Shown: positions 42,612 through 51,914 of the stretch, piece by piece
How positions within the stretch are numbered: position 1 is the stretch's first letter
Layout: each line of letters starts with the position of its first letter
From: Streptomyces coeruleorubidus
GTDB taxonomy: Bacteria; Actinomycetota; Actinomycetes; Streptomycetales; Streptomycetaceae
Direction: 5' to 3'
DNA length: 64,000 nt
NCBI RefSeq assembly: GCF_028885415.1
Contig: NZ_CP118527.1
Location: 2,976,001 to 3,040,000 of the forward strand
Translations under genes and position numbers: made by a program
The notes under the pieces: model-generated
The model's database searches: none
What the model was told of the DNA's origin: nothing
Seen by the model: the letters and a program-made list of their open reading frames with translations, nothing else

Positions 42612-45062
42612 TCAGACGTTAATCGTCGCGGTGATCCTGCGGTCCGTGATCGAGCGCCCCACCTGGATCTCGTACGAACCCTTCACAAACGACCACGACT
42701 TGGTCGTCTCGTCCCAGATCTCGAAGGCCCGGCGCGGCAGTTCGACGGTCGCCTCGACGCTCTCGCCGGGTCCTGCGTCCACGCCCGCGAAGCCGGCCAG
42801 CCAGCGGGCCGGACGGGTGCGGCCGGGCTCGCTCGGGGCGAGGTAGACCTGGACGACCTCGTGGCCGGGGCGGTCGCCGGTGTTGCGGAGGCGGACCTTG
42901 GCGGTGGCCCCGTCGGCGGCGCCTTCGACCTCGACCGACTCGTAGGTCCAGTCGGTGTAGCCGAGGCCGTGGCCGAAGGGGTAGGCGGGGGTACGGCCGT
43001 GCTTCTCCCAGGCGCGGTAACCGATGAAGACGTCCTCGTCGTAGGGGAGTTCGCCGTCCACCGGGACGACCTGGGTGACGGGGGCGTCGGCCAGGGAGCC
43101 CCAGGTGGTGGGCAGGCGGCCGCCGGGCTCGTGGGTGCCGGTGAGCACGTCCGCGAGGGCCGCGCCGCCCTCCTGGCCGGGGAACCAGGTGAGGAGCACG
43201 GCGGCGACGTCGTCGCGCCACGGCATTTCCACCGGGGAGCCGGAGTTGACGACCACGACGGTATGGGGGTTGGCGGCGGCGACGGCGCGGACCAGGTCGT
43301 CCTGGCGGCCGGGCAGGCGCAGATCCGTGCGGTCGAAGCCCTCGGACTCGACGCGGTCGGTGGTGGCGACCACGACGACGGCCGTGTCGGCGGCCCGGGC
43401 GGCCGCGGCGGCCTCAACGATCAGCTCGTCGGGGTCGCGCTGCGGGTCCTGGTGGGCGAGGGTGAAGCCGATGGTCCGCATGGGGTGGTCGCTGGGCGGC
43501 GGGACGGTGTAGGTGAGGGAGACCTCGACCGGGTCGCCCGTGGTCAGTTCGACCCGGGCGTGGGGCACGGGGGCGCCGAAGAACGCCGCGAAGGGGTCGC
43601 CGTCCTCGGCGGGGCGCTGGACGTCGTCGAAGTACGTGGTGCCCGCGACGGTCAGCCGGAAGGGGCCGAGGCCCTTGATGCCGAAGGTGTGCGTGCCGGT
43701 CTCGCGCGGGGTGAAGGTGCCCGCCAGCTCGACGGTCGCCAGGGTTTCGTGGGTGACGCCGCCTGGGAGGTCGTCGCCCATCCACTGGATGTGGCCGCTG
43801 GGGGCCGAGCGGGTGCCGATGACGGTGCCCTCGCTGTCGCGGCAGACGGCGCGCAGTTCGAAGCCCTGGCCGGCGACGGGGAGTTCGGTGTTCGGGTCGG
43901 CGCCGAGGGCATAGGTGAGGCTGCCGTCGGGGAGGGCGGCGGTGAGGCCGTCGAGCGGGGAGACGACCCGGGCGGGGAAGACGGTGGCGGAGCCGCCGCC
44001 GAGGACGCGGGCGTCGCGGGCGGCGGCTCCGATCAGCGCGATCCTGCCGGGCTTCAGCGGCAGCGCGCCGTTGTCGTTGCGGACGAGGACGAAGGAGCGG
44101 CGGGCGATCTCGCGGGCGAGCGACTCACCGTGGACGGGCCCGGGCAGGTCGGTGACGGCCGGTTCGGCGCCCTCCAGGACGCCGACGCGGGCGGCGAGGC
44201 GCAGGACGCGGCGGACCGCCTCGTCGACCTGGGTCTCGTCGGCCCGGCCGTCCCGTACGGCGCGGGCGAGGGCCTCGCCGTAGACGGTCCGCGGGCCGGG
44301 CATGGCGATGTCGAGGCCGCCGGCGAGGGCGCCGGTGGTGGAGCGGGCGGCGGTCCAGTCGGAGACGTTGATCCCGTCGAAGCCCCACTCGCCGCGCAGG
44401 ACCTCGATGACCAGGTGGTGGTGCTCGGTCATCGTCGTGCCGTTGACCGTGTTGTAGGCGGTCATGATGCCCCAGGGGTGGGCGTTCTCGACGATCGCCT
44501 CGAAGGGGGCCAGGTACAGCTCGCGCAGGGCGCGTTCGCTCAGGAGGTTGTTCACCGTGAGGCGGTCGGTCTCGGCGTCGTTGGCGACGAAGTGCTTGAC
44601 GGTGGTGCCGACGCCGCCGGACTGGACGCCCCGGACGTACTCGGTGCCGATCCGCCCCGTGAGGTACGGGTCCTCGCTGTAGGCCTCGAAGTGGCGGCCG
44701 CCGAGCGGGGAGCGGTGCAGGTTGACCGTGGGGGCGAGCAGGACGTGGACGCCCTTGCGGCGGGCCTCCTGGGCCAGCAGCACGCCGGCCCGGTGGGCGA
44801 GCCCCGGGTCCCAGGTGGCGGCGAGGGCGGTCGGTGAGGGCAGGGCGACGGACGGGTCGTCGGCGCTCCAGTGCACCCCGCGGACGCCGATCGGGCCGTC
44901 GGACATGACGAGGGACTTCAGGCCGATCTCCGGCAGCGCGGGCAGGGACCACATGTCCTGGCCGGCCAGCAACCGGGCCCTGGCGTCCAGGTCGAGCTTG
45001 CGGAGGGCGGCCTCGACGGCCGCCTCGCGGGTCTCGTCGGCCGTTTCCTGCGGTGCCGCCAT
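42612..45062 (-). CDS. GH3 beta-glucosidase with PA14 domain
   Basis: An 816-residue cytosolic glycoside hydrolase (no signal peptide). GH3 N-terminal barrel: MSDGPIGVRG near 53, KHFVANDAETDR near 165, and nucleophile Asp in GFDGINVSDWTA near 237. The C-terminal alpha/beta sandwich is interrupted by a PA14 domain (about 375-540, FGIKGLGPFRLTV) and ends with a fibronectin-III-like domain (from about 700). ATG 45062 has GAGGAGG 5 nt upstream. It is divergent from a TetR regulator that probably controls it. It likely cleaves imported beta-glucosides. Confidence 0.92.
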   Translation of the reverse strand: MAAPQETADETREAAVEAALRKLDLDARARLLAGQDMWSLPALPEIGLKSLVMSDGPIGVRGVHWSADDPSVALPSPTALAATWDPGLAHRAGVLLAQEARRKGVHVLLAPTVNLHRSPLGGRHFEAYSEDPYLTGRIGTEYVRGVQSGGVGTTVKHFVANDAETDRLTVNNLLSERALRELYLAPFEAIVENAHPWGIMTAYNTVNGTTMTEHHHLVIEVLRGEWGFDGINVSDWTAARSTTGALAGGLDIAMPGPRTVYGEALARAVRDGRADETQVDEAVRRVLRLAARVGVLEGAEPAVTDLPGPVHGESLAREIARRSFVLVRNDNGALPLKPGRIALIGAAARDARVLGGGSATVFPARVVSPLDGLTAALPDGSLTYALGADPNTELPVAGQGFELRAVCRDSEGTVIGTRSAPSGHIQWMGDDLPGGVTHETLATVELAGTFTPRETGTHTFGIKGLGPFRLTVAGTTYFDDVQRPAEDGDPFAAFFGAPVPHARVELTTGDPVEVSLTYTVPPPSDHPMRTIGFTLAHQDPQRDPDELIVEAAAAARAADTAVVVVATTDRVESEGFDRTDLRLPGRQDDLVRAVAAANPHTVVVVNSGSPVEMPWRDDVAAVLLTWFPGQEGGAALADVLTGTHEPGGRLPTTWGSLADAPVTQVVPVDGELPYDEDVFIGYRAWEKHGRTPAYPFGHGLGYTDWTYESVEVEGAADGATAKVRLRNTGDRPGHEVVQVYLAPSEPGRTRPARWLAGFAGVDAGPGESVEATVELPRRAFEIWDETTKSWSFVKGSYEIQVGRSITDRRITATINV

Positions 45063-45172
45063 CGGTGCCTCCTCGTTGAAGTCCGTTCGGTGCCCTACCC
45101 ATCGTGCACCTGCCACCTGTAGGCCGGTAGGTTTCGTTATCTTGGCGTTACGTTTTGATGTTCGAGATGCCG

Positions 45173-45178
45173 TACGGT
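45173..45178 (+). promoter_or_regulatory. -10 box TACGGT, leaderless gene
   Basis: TACGGT at -12 to -7 of the TetR start at 45185. Confidence 0.45.
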
Positions 45179-45184
45179 GACGCC

Positions 45185-45742
45185 ATGAACGCCAGGACGA
45201 GGAGCGCGGAACGACGCGCCGAGATCGTCGGAGCCGCCCTGGAGGTCATCGCCGAGCGCGGCTACCGGGGGGCGAGCCTGGCCGCCGTGGCGGAACGGGT
45301 CGGGCTGACCCAGCAGGGCCTGCTGCACTACTTCCCGACGAAGGACGCGCTGCTCGTGGCCGTCCTGGAGGAGCGGGACAAGTGGGACGCGGTGCCCGTC
45401 GGGCCGTGGCGGACCGATCTGCTCGCGTCACTCGTCGAGTACAACGCCATGCGGCCCGGCATCATCCAGACCTTCTCGGCGCTGCTCGGCGAGAGCGTGA
45501 CGGAGGGGCATCCGGCACGGGCGTACTTCACCGAGCGGTACGGCCGGGTGCGGGAGTCGATGGCGACGGTCCTGCGCACCGAGTACGGCGACCGGCTGCC
45601 GAACGGCCTCACGCCCGAGCGCGCGGCTCCCCTGCTGGTCGCGGTGATGGACGGGCTGCAGTACCAGTGGTTGCTGGACCCGGAGTCGGTGGACATGGCG
45701 GCGGCGTTCCGGGACTTCCTGGGGTTGCTGGGCGAGGAGTGA
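45185..45742 (+). CDS. TetR-family regulator of the GH3 gene
   Basis: A 185-residue repressor. The helix-turn-helix reads GAALEVIAERGYRGASLAAVAERVGLTQQGLLHYFPTK in two pieces (about 15-52). The frame is open 30 nt further upstream, but the -10 box places the transcript start at the ATG 45185. The divergent 122-bp gap to the glucosidase contains near-repeats (CGTTATC, CGTTACG) that could be operators. A glucoside-responsive role is inferred from position only. Confidence 0.85.
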   Translation: MNARTRSAERRAEIVGAALEVIAERGYRGASLAAVAERVGLTQQGLLHYFPTKDALLVAVLEERDKWDAVPVGPWRTDLLASLVEYNAMRPGIIQTFSALLGESVTEGHPARAYFTERYGRVRESMATVLRTEYGDRLPNGLTPERAAPLLVAVMDGLQYQWLLDPESVDMAAAFRDFLGLLGEE

Positions 45743-45800
45743 ACGGCCCTCCACGGCTACGGACCTCGCCATGCTGATGTCGCCCTCCTGAGCCGCACCC

Positions 45801-45815
45801 CATGGCGTAGACCAC
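45801..45815. promoter_or_regulatory. Possible DasR-type site
   Basis: ATGGCGTAGACCACT at 45802-45816 resembles the DasR responsive element (consensus A(C/G)TGGTCTAGACCA(C/G)T), with about four mismatches, roughly 70 nt before the peptidase-like gene. Confidence 0.3.
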
Positions 45816-45885
45816 TTCTGTCACGCGATACTGCCGCCGTTCGGTATCAGCGCTTCCCCACGGCGACAGAAGGACCTGAACTGCC

Positions 45886-47202
45886 TTGACTTCCATACGC
45901 GTTCGGATCGGCGTGCTCGGGCTGGCCCTGTTGGCGGGGCTGGCTGCGCCCACGACCACGGCGACGGCCGACACCGCTCCCTCGCCCACCGTCGAGGAGC
46001 AGCGGCTCGATGGGGCCGTGCCCCAGGAGATCCTCGGACGTTCCGGATTCGACGCCACGGCGGGGAAGTTCGCGAGGACGCTCACCGCGGCCCGCTCCTA
46101 TGCCGAGGCCCGCAGCGTCGTAATACGCGAAGGGTCGGCGCTGTGGCGGCGGGCCGTCGACCGGGCGCAGGGACGCGGCCCGGCGGGATATGAAGGGCGC
46201 GAAGCGCTTCCTTGGAAGGGTGGTGGCGGGCGGCGGGCGGGCCTCAGCCGGGACGACGACCGGCCGCTGTACTGGGCGCGGCTCGGCATGACGCGTGAAG
46301 TGCGCACCTGGGAGCCGGAGTTCGGTCTGACGGACCGGCAGCGGGCCGCGCTGCTGGACGAACTGGAGCGCACCTCGCGCGGCCAGACGGCCGTCATCCC
46401 CCACTCTCGGCTTCGCTCGAGCGGGGGGACCCCCATCCCGCAGGGCAAGGGCCTGAAGCGGATCCTGGTCACCGGCTTCGACCCGTTCACCCTGGACCGC
46501 GACATCCGCATCTCCAACCCGTCCGGCGCCACCGCGCTCGCCCTCGACGGCACGGTGATCGAGACGGCGGACGGCCCGGCCCGGATCGAGACGGCCGTGT
46601 TCCCGGTGCGCTGGCGGGACTTCACGGACGGGACGGTGGAGCGGACCCTGCGGCCCCATCTCGAGAAGGTGGATCTGTTCATGACCGTGAGCCAGGGCCG
46701 GGTCGGCCGGTTCGACATCGAGCGGACCAACGGGGCCTGGCGCGGCGGCTTCGGGGACAACGACAACGTCGGCCGCACCGAGACGATCCCCGTCACCGAC
46801 CCGGCCTCACAGCCCCAGTGGACGACGACCACGCTGCCGTACCGCGCGATCGTGGCCGCGGACACCGGCCGTTTCCCGGTGTACGACAACACCAGTGTCA
46901 CCGAGATCCCGGCGGGCGGCACCGAGCCCGTCGTACGCCCGGAGGGCCCGACCCCCTGCTCGACCGCTCGCGCGGGCGGCGGCGGTGACTACCTGTCCAA
47001 CGAGATCGCCTACCGGGCGACGCTGCTGCGGGACCGGCTGGGGCTGCACGACGTCCTGCCGGGCGGGCATGTGCACACGCCCGTGCTGCAGTTCGGCGCC
47101 GGGAACACCACCGAGGTCACCGACCCGGAGTTCGTGCGCAACCGGCTGGACATCATCGCGCAGGTGAGGACGATCCTGAGGGTGGCTGCGGAGGAGTCGT
47201 GA
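45886..47202 (+). CDS. Secreted pyroglutamyl-peptidase-like protein, active site altered
   Basis: A 438-residue exported protein. Signal peptide at about 1-29 (RVRIGVLGLALLAGLAAP, cleavage near ATADTA). A 150-residue N-terminal region of unknown type precedes the C15-like fold: ILVTGFDPFTLD near 198, NPSGATALAL near 212 and HVHTP near 402 (the family His). At the position of the catalytic Cys (family AG-x-Y-x-CN) I read AGGGGDYLSNEIAYR, so it is Ser. Activity is therefore doubtful or different. Residues of about 173-187 (HSRLRSSGGTP) derive from a dispersed repeat. TTG start with AAGGA upstream. The end overlaps the convergent EI24 gene. Confidence 0.75.
   Translation: MTSIRVRIGVLGLALLAGLAAPTTTATADTAPSPTVEEQRLDGAVPQEILGRSGFDATAGKFARTLTAARSYAEARSVVIREGSALWRRAVDRAQGRGPAGYEGREALPWKGGGGRRAGLSRDDDRPLYWARLGMTREVRTWEPEFGLTDRQRAALLDELERTSRGQTAVIPHSRLRSSGGTPIPQGKGLKRILVTGFDPFTLDRDIRISNPSGATALALDGTVIETADGPARIETAVFPVRWRDFTDGTVERTLRPHLEKVDLFMTVSQGRVGRFDIERTNGAWRGGFGDNDNVGRTETIPVTDPASQPQWTTTTLPYRAIVAADTGRFPVYDNTSVTEIPAGGTEPVVRPEGPTPCSTARAGGGGDYLSNEIAYRATLLRDRLGLHDVLPGGHVHTPVLQFGAGNTTEVTDPEFVRNRLDIIAQVRTILRVAAEES
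46398..46437 (+). repeat. Dispersed hairpin repeat B inside a gene
   Basis: The stretch CCCCCACTCTCGGCTTCGCT, then CGAGCGGGGGGACCCCCATC, with complementary C5/G5 ends and CTC/GAG, is a motif I recognise as widely repeated in Streptomyces genomes. It is inserted in frame in the peptidase-like gene. Confidence 0.6.
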
Positions 47203-47980
47203 CGGCCCCGTCGCCCTCCTCGCCGCCCTCCCGGATCTCCTCACCCAGCAGTTCCCGCGCCATGAGGGTGGCGCCGGCGACGGCTCCCGGCATCAGGAAC
47301 ACCGCGACGAACGGGACCAGGAAGGCCACGGCCAGCGGCGTGCCGAAGCCCCAGACCAGGGTCTTGCGGGAGCGGAGCAGACCGAGGCGGGTGCGCAGTT
47401 CGACGCTGCGGCGCTGGAGGGCGACGGCGGTCAGCTCCTCGGTGAGGAAGAACCCGGTGACGAAGAACCCGATCATGGGTACGGCCGTCTGGCCGACGAC
47501 GGGGATGAAACCGCACGCGAACAGCAGCACGCCCCACAGGGCGGCCCGGACGACGATCCGGAGGCTGTCCCGGGCGGAGATCCACAACTCGCGCCAGAGC
47601 GGCAGGCCCGACTCGGGGGCGTGGCCGTCCGGGGACACGTCCCGGTCGACCTTCTCGGAGAGGTTCTCGTAGAAGGGCTGCCCGATCAGCAGGGTCACCG
47701 CGGTGAACGTCACGACGGAGAGGAGCAGGGCGAGGGCGAACAGCACGGCGGTCAACAAGCCGCGGAAGAGCCCGAGCCACGGGCTCGACCAGTCGTCGGC
47801 GAACGGGGTGGCCCAGGCGACGGCGTCCTCGCCCCACAGCGCCAGCGCGACGAGCGCCGCCGCGTACAGGACGAGGGTGATCAGGCCCGGGAGCAGCCCG
47901 AAGCCGTACTGCTTGCCGTGCCGGGCCACCCACCGCTGGCCCTTCAGCAGGTACCGGAAACCCACCCCGAGATCGCTCAT
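47153..47980 (-). CDS. EI24/CysZ-family membrane protein
   Basis: A 275-residue integral membrane protein with four to six helices: GLLPGLITLVLYAAALVALAL, LLTAVLFALALLLSVVTF, a long amphipathic middle around SEKVDRDVSPDGH, then LLFACGFIPVVGQTAVP and a last hairpin. The pattern matches the EI24 domain (CysZ), which in enterobacteria moves sulfate. The 3' end is Ser/Pro-rich and overlaps the peptidase-like gene by about 50 bp. TAGGGT exactly 6 nt before the ATG (47987-47992) indicates a leaderless transcript. Confidence 0.88.
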   Translation of the reverse strand: MSDLGVGFRYLLKGQRWVARHGKQYGFGLLPGLITLVLYAAALVALALWGEDAVAWATPFADDWSSPWLGLFRGLLTAVLFALALLLSVVTFTAVTLLIGQPFYENLSEKVDRDVSPDGHAPESGLPLWRELWISARDSLRIVVRAALWGVLLFACGFIPVVGQTAVPMIGFFVTGFFLTEELTAVALQRRSVELRTRLGLLRSRKTLVWGFGTPLAVAFLVPFVAVFLMPGAVAGATLMARELLGEEIREGGEEGDGAVTTPPQPPSGSSSPAR

Positions 47981-47986
47981 GGGAAA

Positions 47987-47992
47987 ACCCTA
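47987..47992 (-). promoter_or_regulatory. -10 box TAGGGT, leaderless gene
   Basis: Minus-strand TAGGGT followed by TTTCCC and the ATG at 47980. Confidence 0.45.
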
Positions 47993-48123
47993 TCGGGGCA
48001 GGCCAAGCCACTCCCCGACAGGGCCGTACGGGTCACCGGTGACACCAAGGCGGCCTTGTTGCCGTTGAGTCGAACCGGTACACCTCGCCGTACCGATCTC
48101 AGGAAGCCCCGTTGGAGGTACGC

Positions 48124-50703
48124 GTGCGCACCACGAGAACCGTTCCTGCGAGACCTGTACTGATCGTGACCGTCACGCTCGCCACGGCGGGTTCGCTTCT
48201 GCTGGGCCCCGACGCCGCCCGCGCGGACCCGAAGCCCGTCACCCGCGAGGGTGCCGCCGTGGACGACCGCGCGGCCGAGGCTCCCGCGAGCGCGGCCCGG
48301 CGCGCACTGGCCGCGAAGACACCGGCCGAGACCTCCACCGCTGCGCCCGCCCGCGGCTATCCGCGCCGCCAGGTCCTCTCCCCCGACCCGGAGAACCCCG
48401 GCGACAAGTCCCTGAAGCTGGGCCTGACTCCGTACCACGCGATCGCCCCGAAGCTGAACGCCCTGCAACGCCTCGGCGACCGGGTGAGCGTGGAGGTGAC
48501 CGGCCGCTCGGCCGGCGGCCACCGCCTCTACCTCGTCACCGTCACCGCCCCGGAGACCACCCGCCAGGCCCGCGCCCAGGAGCGCATGCGCGAGCTGATC
48601 GAGAAGGCGCCCGCGGCGGCCGCGAACTCCCCTGGGATCAAGCACTCTTACAAGACGCCGGTCTTCGTCAACAGCAACATCCACGGCAACGAGTGGGAGG
48701 GCACGGACGCCTCCCTGAAGATCGTCGAGCAGCTCGCGACGGCGAAGGACGCCAGGACCCGCGACCTCCTCGCGCACAGCCGCCTGTACTTCAACATCAC
48801 GGCCAACCCGGACGGCCGTATCGCCGGTACCCGCGCGAACGCGAACGGCTTCGACCTGAACCGCGACTTCGTCACCGCCTCGCAGCCCGAGACCCGCGCG
48901 ATGCGGCAGATCGAGCTGGACAAGCAGCCGGCCGTCCTGCTCGACCTGCACGGCTACGTGAACGGCACGCTCATCGAGCCCACCACTCCCCCGCACGGCG
49001 AGAACTACGAGTACGACCTGTTCCTGAAGAACAGCTATGCCAACGCCCTCGGCATGGAGTCCGCGGTCAACGCCCTCGGCTACACGGCCGCGAAGGACGG
49101 CGTCGAACCGGTCCAGATCCCGTTCCGCGACCAGGAGGAGGGCTGGGACGACTGGCCGCCGATCTTCACCCCGCAGTACGCGGCCTTCCACGGCACGGTC
49201 GCCGCGCACACGGTGGAGATCCCGCTGGCGGTGAACAACGAGGAGTACGACGAACTCCCCGTCCCGGAGCTGCGCCGCCGCTCGGCCGTCAACACGGCCG
49301 TGGCGGGCGCGGCGATCCGCGCGACCCTGGACCACGTCCGGGAACACCGCACTTCGCTCCTCACCGACCAGATCGAGGTCTTCCGCCGCGGCGCGGCCGG
49401 CGCCCCGCAGGTACCGGTGTCACCGGAGACGGTCCCCGGTGTCCCCGGCATCGGCCCGGAGGACGTCTACACGACCACCTTCCCGCGCGCCTACGTCATC
49501 CCGCCCGGCGACTCCCGCACCCAGCGCTCGGCCCCGGCGGTGGCCCGTCTCGTCGACCACCTCCTCGCCAACGACGTCCGCGTCAGCCGCGCCACGCGCC
49601 CCTTCCGGCTCGCCGGACGGACGTACCCCCGGGGCTCGTACGTCGTCGACATGCACCAGCCCAAGCGCGGCATGGCGAACACGCTGCTGGCCGACGGGCG
49701 GGACATCAGCGGCAAGGTGTCGGTGATGTACGACATCTCGGGCTGGAGCCTGGGCCGCCTGTGGGGCGCCACGGTCGAGCAGGTGCCCTCGGGCAGCCTG
49801 CGGGGCGCGTCCCTGCGCCCGGTCACCGAGGCCGCACCGGTCGCCCATGTGCCCGGTCACGGCAACCTCCGCCTGCGCCTGACCGATCCGCGCGAGATCG
49901 CGGCCCTCAACTCCCTTCTCCGGCAGGGCGTTGCGGTACGCCAGGGGCCGGACGGCAGCGCGATCGTCCCGGCGTCGGCCCGCCGCGAGGCGATCGCGGC
50001 CGCCCGCACGCACGACGTCTCCTTCACGGCGACGCGCCTCACCGGCGGCACACCCCTGCACCGCCTGAGGGTCGCCGCCGCCGTCACGCCGGGTGAGCTG
50101 TTCGCCCTGCGGGAGATGAACTTCGATGTCACGCCGGTCTCGACGGCCGTCCTGAACGCGGGCTTCGACTGGTCCGGCACGGACGTGCTGTTCGTGTCCG
50201 CCGGCCTGGACCACGCCGCCCTGACCGCCCCCGCCCGCAGGGCCCTGGACGCCTTCCTCGACGACCACGGCCTGGTCGGCCGGGGCGCGAGGGGAGCTGC
50301 CCTGAACGCGGCGGCGGACCGGCTGGCCGTCATGCCGGTCGAGGGCAACACGGACGCGAACGGCGTCGTGCGGACGCAGAACACCGGCCGCGTCACGCAC
50401 GACGCTCCCGCGCACGCCTTCGTCTACGCCCCGCTGTGGTTCACCGGCCTCGGCCCCGGCGTGCGGGTGGAGCAGTCGTACGCGACCGGGAACCCGCTCG
50501 TCTCCGGGCACTGGCGCCCGCTCCGGGACGGCACCGGCGGGCCCGCGGCGGCAGCGGGACAGGCCTCGGTGGTCAGCGGCGGCCGGACGGTCCTGTTCGG
50601 CACCGAACCACTGTTCCGAGACCACCCCAAGGGGGAATTCCCGCAGGTGGCGCGGGCATTGTTCACAGTGGCACACAGCGGTTCAGTTGAGGAGAGCGGA
50701 TGA
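48124..50703 (+). CDS. Secreted M14 zinc carboxypeptidase
   Basis: An 859-residue exported peptidase. Signal peptide about 1-34 (RTTRTVPARP, hydrophobic stretch, ending ARAD). The M14 domain starts near 95 (YHAIAPKLNALQRLGDRV); zinc ligands are in NIHGNEWEG (His and Glu) near 185-193 and the later His of DLHGYV near 275; the catalytic Glu is in HTVEIPLAV near 363. About 450 more residues follow, of unknown fold and probably binding or inhibitory. GTG 48124 has GGAGGT 4 nt upstream; a TTG 12 nt earlier is unlikely. It overlaps the next gene by ATGA. Confidence 0.9.
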   Translation: MRTTRTVPARPVLIVTVTLATAGSLLLGPDAARADPKPVTREGAAVDDRAAEAPASAARRALAAKTPAETSTAAPARGYPRRQVLSPDPENPGDKSLKLGLTPYHAIAPKLNALQRLGDRVSVEVTGRSAGGHRLYLVTVTAPETTRQARAQERMRELIEKAPAAAANSPGIKHSYKTPVFVNSNIHGNEWEGTDASLKIVEQLATAKDARTRDLLAHSRLYFNITANPDGRIAGTRANANGFDLNRDFVTASQPETRAMRQIELDKQPAVLLDLHGYVNGTLIEPTTPPHGENYEYDLFLKNSYANALGMESAVNALGYTAAKDGVEPVQIPFRDQEEGWDDWPPIFTPQYAAFHGTVAAHTVEIPLAVNNEEYDELPVPELRRRSAVNTAVAGAAIRATLDHVREHRTSLLTDQIEVFRRGAAGAPQVPVSPETVPGVPGIGPEDVYTTTFPRAYVIPPGDSRTQRSAPAVARLVDHLLANDVRVSRATRPFRLAGRTYPRGSYVVDMHQPKRGMANTLLADGRDISGKVSVMYDISGWSLGRLWGATVEQVPSGSLRGASLRPVTEAAPVAHVPGHGNLRLRLTDPREIAALNSLLRQGVAVRQGPDGSAIVPASARREAIAAARTHDVSFTATRLTGGTPLHRLRVAAAVTPGELFALREMNFDVTPVSTAVLNAGFDWSGTDVLFVSAGLDHAALTAPARRALDAFLDDHGLVGRGARGAALNAAADRLAVMPVEGNTDANGVVRTQNTGRVTHDAPAHAFVYAPLWFTGLGPGVRVEQSYATGNPLVSGHWRPLRDGTGGPAAAAGQASVVSGGRTVLFGTEPLFRDHPKGEFPQVARALFTVAHSGSVEESG

Positions 50704-51845
50704 CGCAGGAGATCCACGGCACGGTAGCCGACGGCTTCCAGGGGGTGCGCGAGGAGTTCGCCGCGTTCGTGGCCGGGGAGCGCCCCGACTACGAGGGCCA
50801 GCTGTGCGCCTACGTCCACGGCCGCAAGGTGGTCGACCTGTGGGCGGGGACCGACGCGGACGCCCTCTACGGGGTGTTCTCGTCCACGAAGGGCGCCGCC
50901 TACCTGGTCGTGGCCCTCCTCGTCCAGGACGGCACGCTCGAACTGGACCGCAAGGTGACGTACTACTGGCCGGAGTTCGCGGCCGAGGGCAAGGGCGCCC
51001 TGACCTTGCGCGACCTGCTCGCGCACCGGGCCGGCGTGGTCGGCACGGACACCGGCTTCACCCTCGCGGAACTGGCCGACGACCGCCAGCTCGCCGAACG
51101 CCTCGCCGACCAGCGGCCGTTCTGGCGCCCCGGCACGGCGTTCGGCTATCACGCGCTGGTCAGCGGGGCCCTGGTGGGCGAGGTCGTACGCCGTGCCACG
51201 GGCCGCACGCTCCAGGAGGTCTACCAGGAGCGGATCAGGACCCCGTACGCCCTGGACTTCCACCTCGGCCTGCCCGCACCCCACGAGCCCCGCTTCCGCA
51301 CCACCCAGCCGATGGACCCGACCCCGGAGCAGCAGACCCTCCTCGACGCGACGCCCACGGGTCCGCACTCGCTCACCTCGATCGCCTTCAACCGCAACGC
51401 CACGGAACCGACCGACCTCGCCTCGCTGCCCAACATGCCGCTGATCCGCGCCAAGGGCCCGGCCTCGGTGGGCGGGGTGGCGTCGGCGCGGGGCCTGGCC
51501 GGGATGTACGCGGCGGCGATCAGTGAGGTGGGCGGGCAGGCGCCGCTGCTGAAGCCGGACACGGTGGCGGAGTTCGGCCAGTTCCACTCGGTCGGCTACG
51601 ACCTGGTGGCACGTGCCCACAAGTCGTTCGGCCTCGGCTTCCAGATCACGGCCGACGCGTGGCACCCGTTCCTCGGCGCCGGGACGATCGGACACAGCGG
51701 CGCGAGCGGCTCACAGGCCTTCGCGGACCCGTGGAGCGGCCTCGCGTACGGCTACACGCGCCGCCGTTTCGCCTTCCCGGGCGGCGCGGCCCCGGAGAAC
51801 GACCGCCTGGCGCTGGCGATCCACAAGGCGGCGCTCGCCCTGTGA
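50700..51845 (+). CDS. Serine hydrolase, EstB/class C beta-lactamase fold
   Basis: A 381-residue cytosolic hydrolase without signal peptide. S-x-x-K is FSSTKGAA near 61-68, the Tyr of Y-x-N is in FGYHALVSG near 141-149, and a later GHSGASGSQAF near 325 takes the K-T-G place. These fit EstB-like esterases and related enzymes. Coupled to the carboxypeptidase gene by a 4-nt ATGA overlap with AGGAGAGC upstream. A terminator follows at 51863. Confidence 0.88.
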   Translation: MTQEIHGTVADGFQGVREEFAAFVAGERPDYEGQLCAYVHGRKVVDLWAGTDADALYGVFSSTKGAAYLVVALLVQDGTLELDRKVTYYWPEFAAEGKGALTLRDLLAHRAGVVGTDTGFTLAELADDRQLAERLADQRPFWRPGTAFGYHALVSGALVGEVVRRATGRTLQEVYQERIRTPYALDFHLGLPAPHEPRFRTTQPMDPTPEQQTLLDATPTGPHSLTSIAFNRNATEPTDLASLPNMPLIRAKGPASVGGVASARGLAGMYAAAISEVGGQAPLLKPDTVAEFGQFHSVGYDLVARAHKSFGLGFQITADAWHPFLGAGTIGHSGASGSQAFADPWSGLAYGYTRRRFAFPGGAAPENDRLALAIHKAALAL

Positions 51846-51862
51846 CCCCCGGGCACGGGCGA

Positions 51863-51893
51863 AGGCCGCACCCCACGTCCAAGGGTGCGGCCT
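51863..51893. terminator. Hairpin terminator
   Basis: AGGCCGCACCC (51863-51873) pairs with GGGTGCGGCCT (51883-51893) around a 9-nt loop, 18 nt after the hydrolase stop. Confidence 0.75.
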
Positions 51894-51914
51894 CCGCGTA
51901 CGCAACGACTCTCG

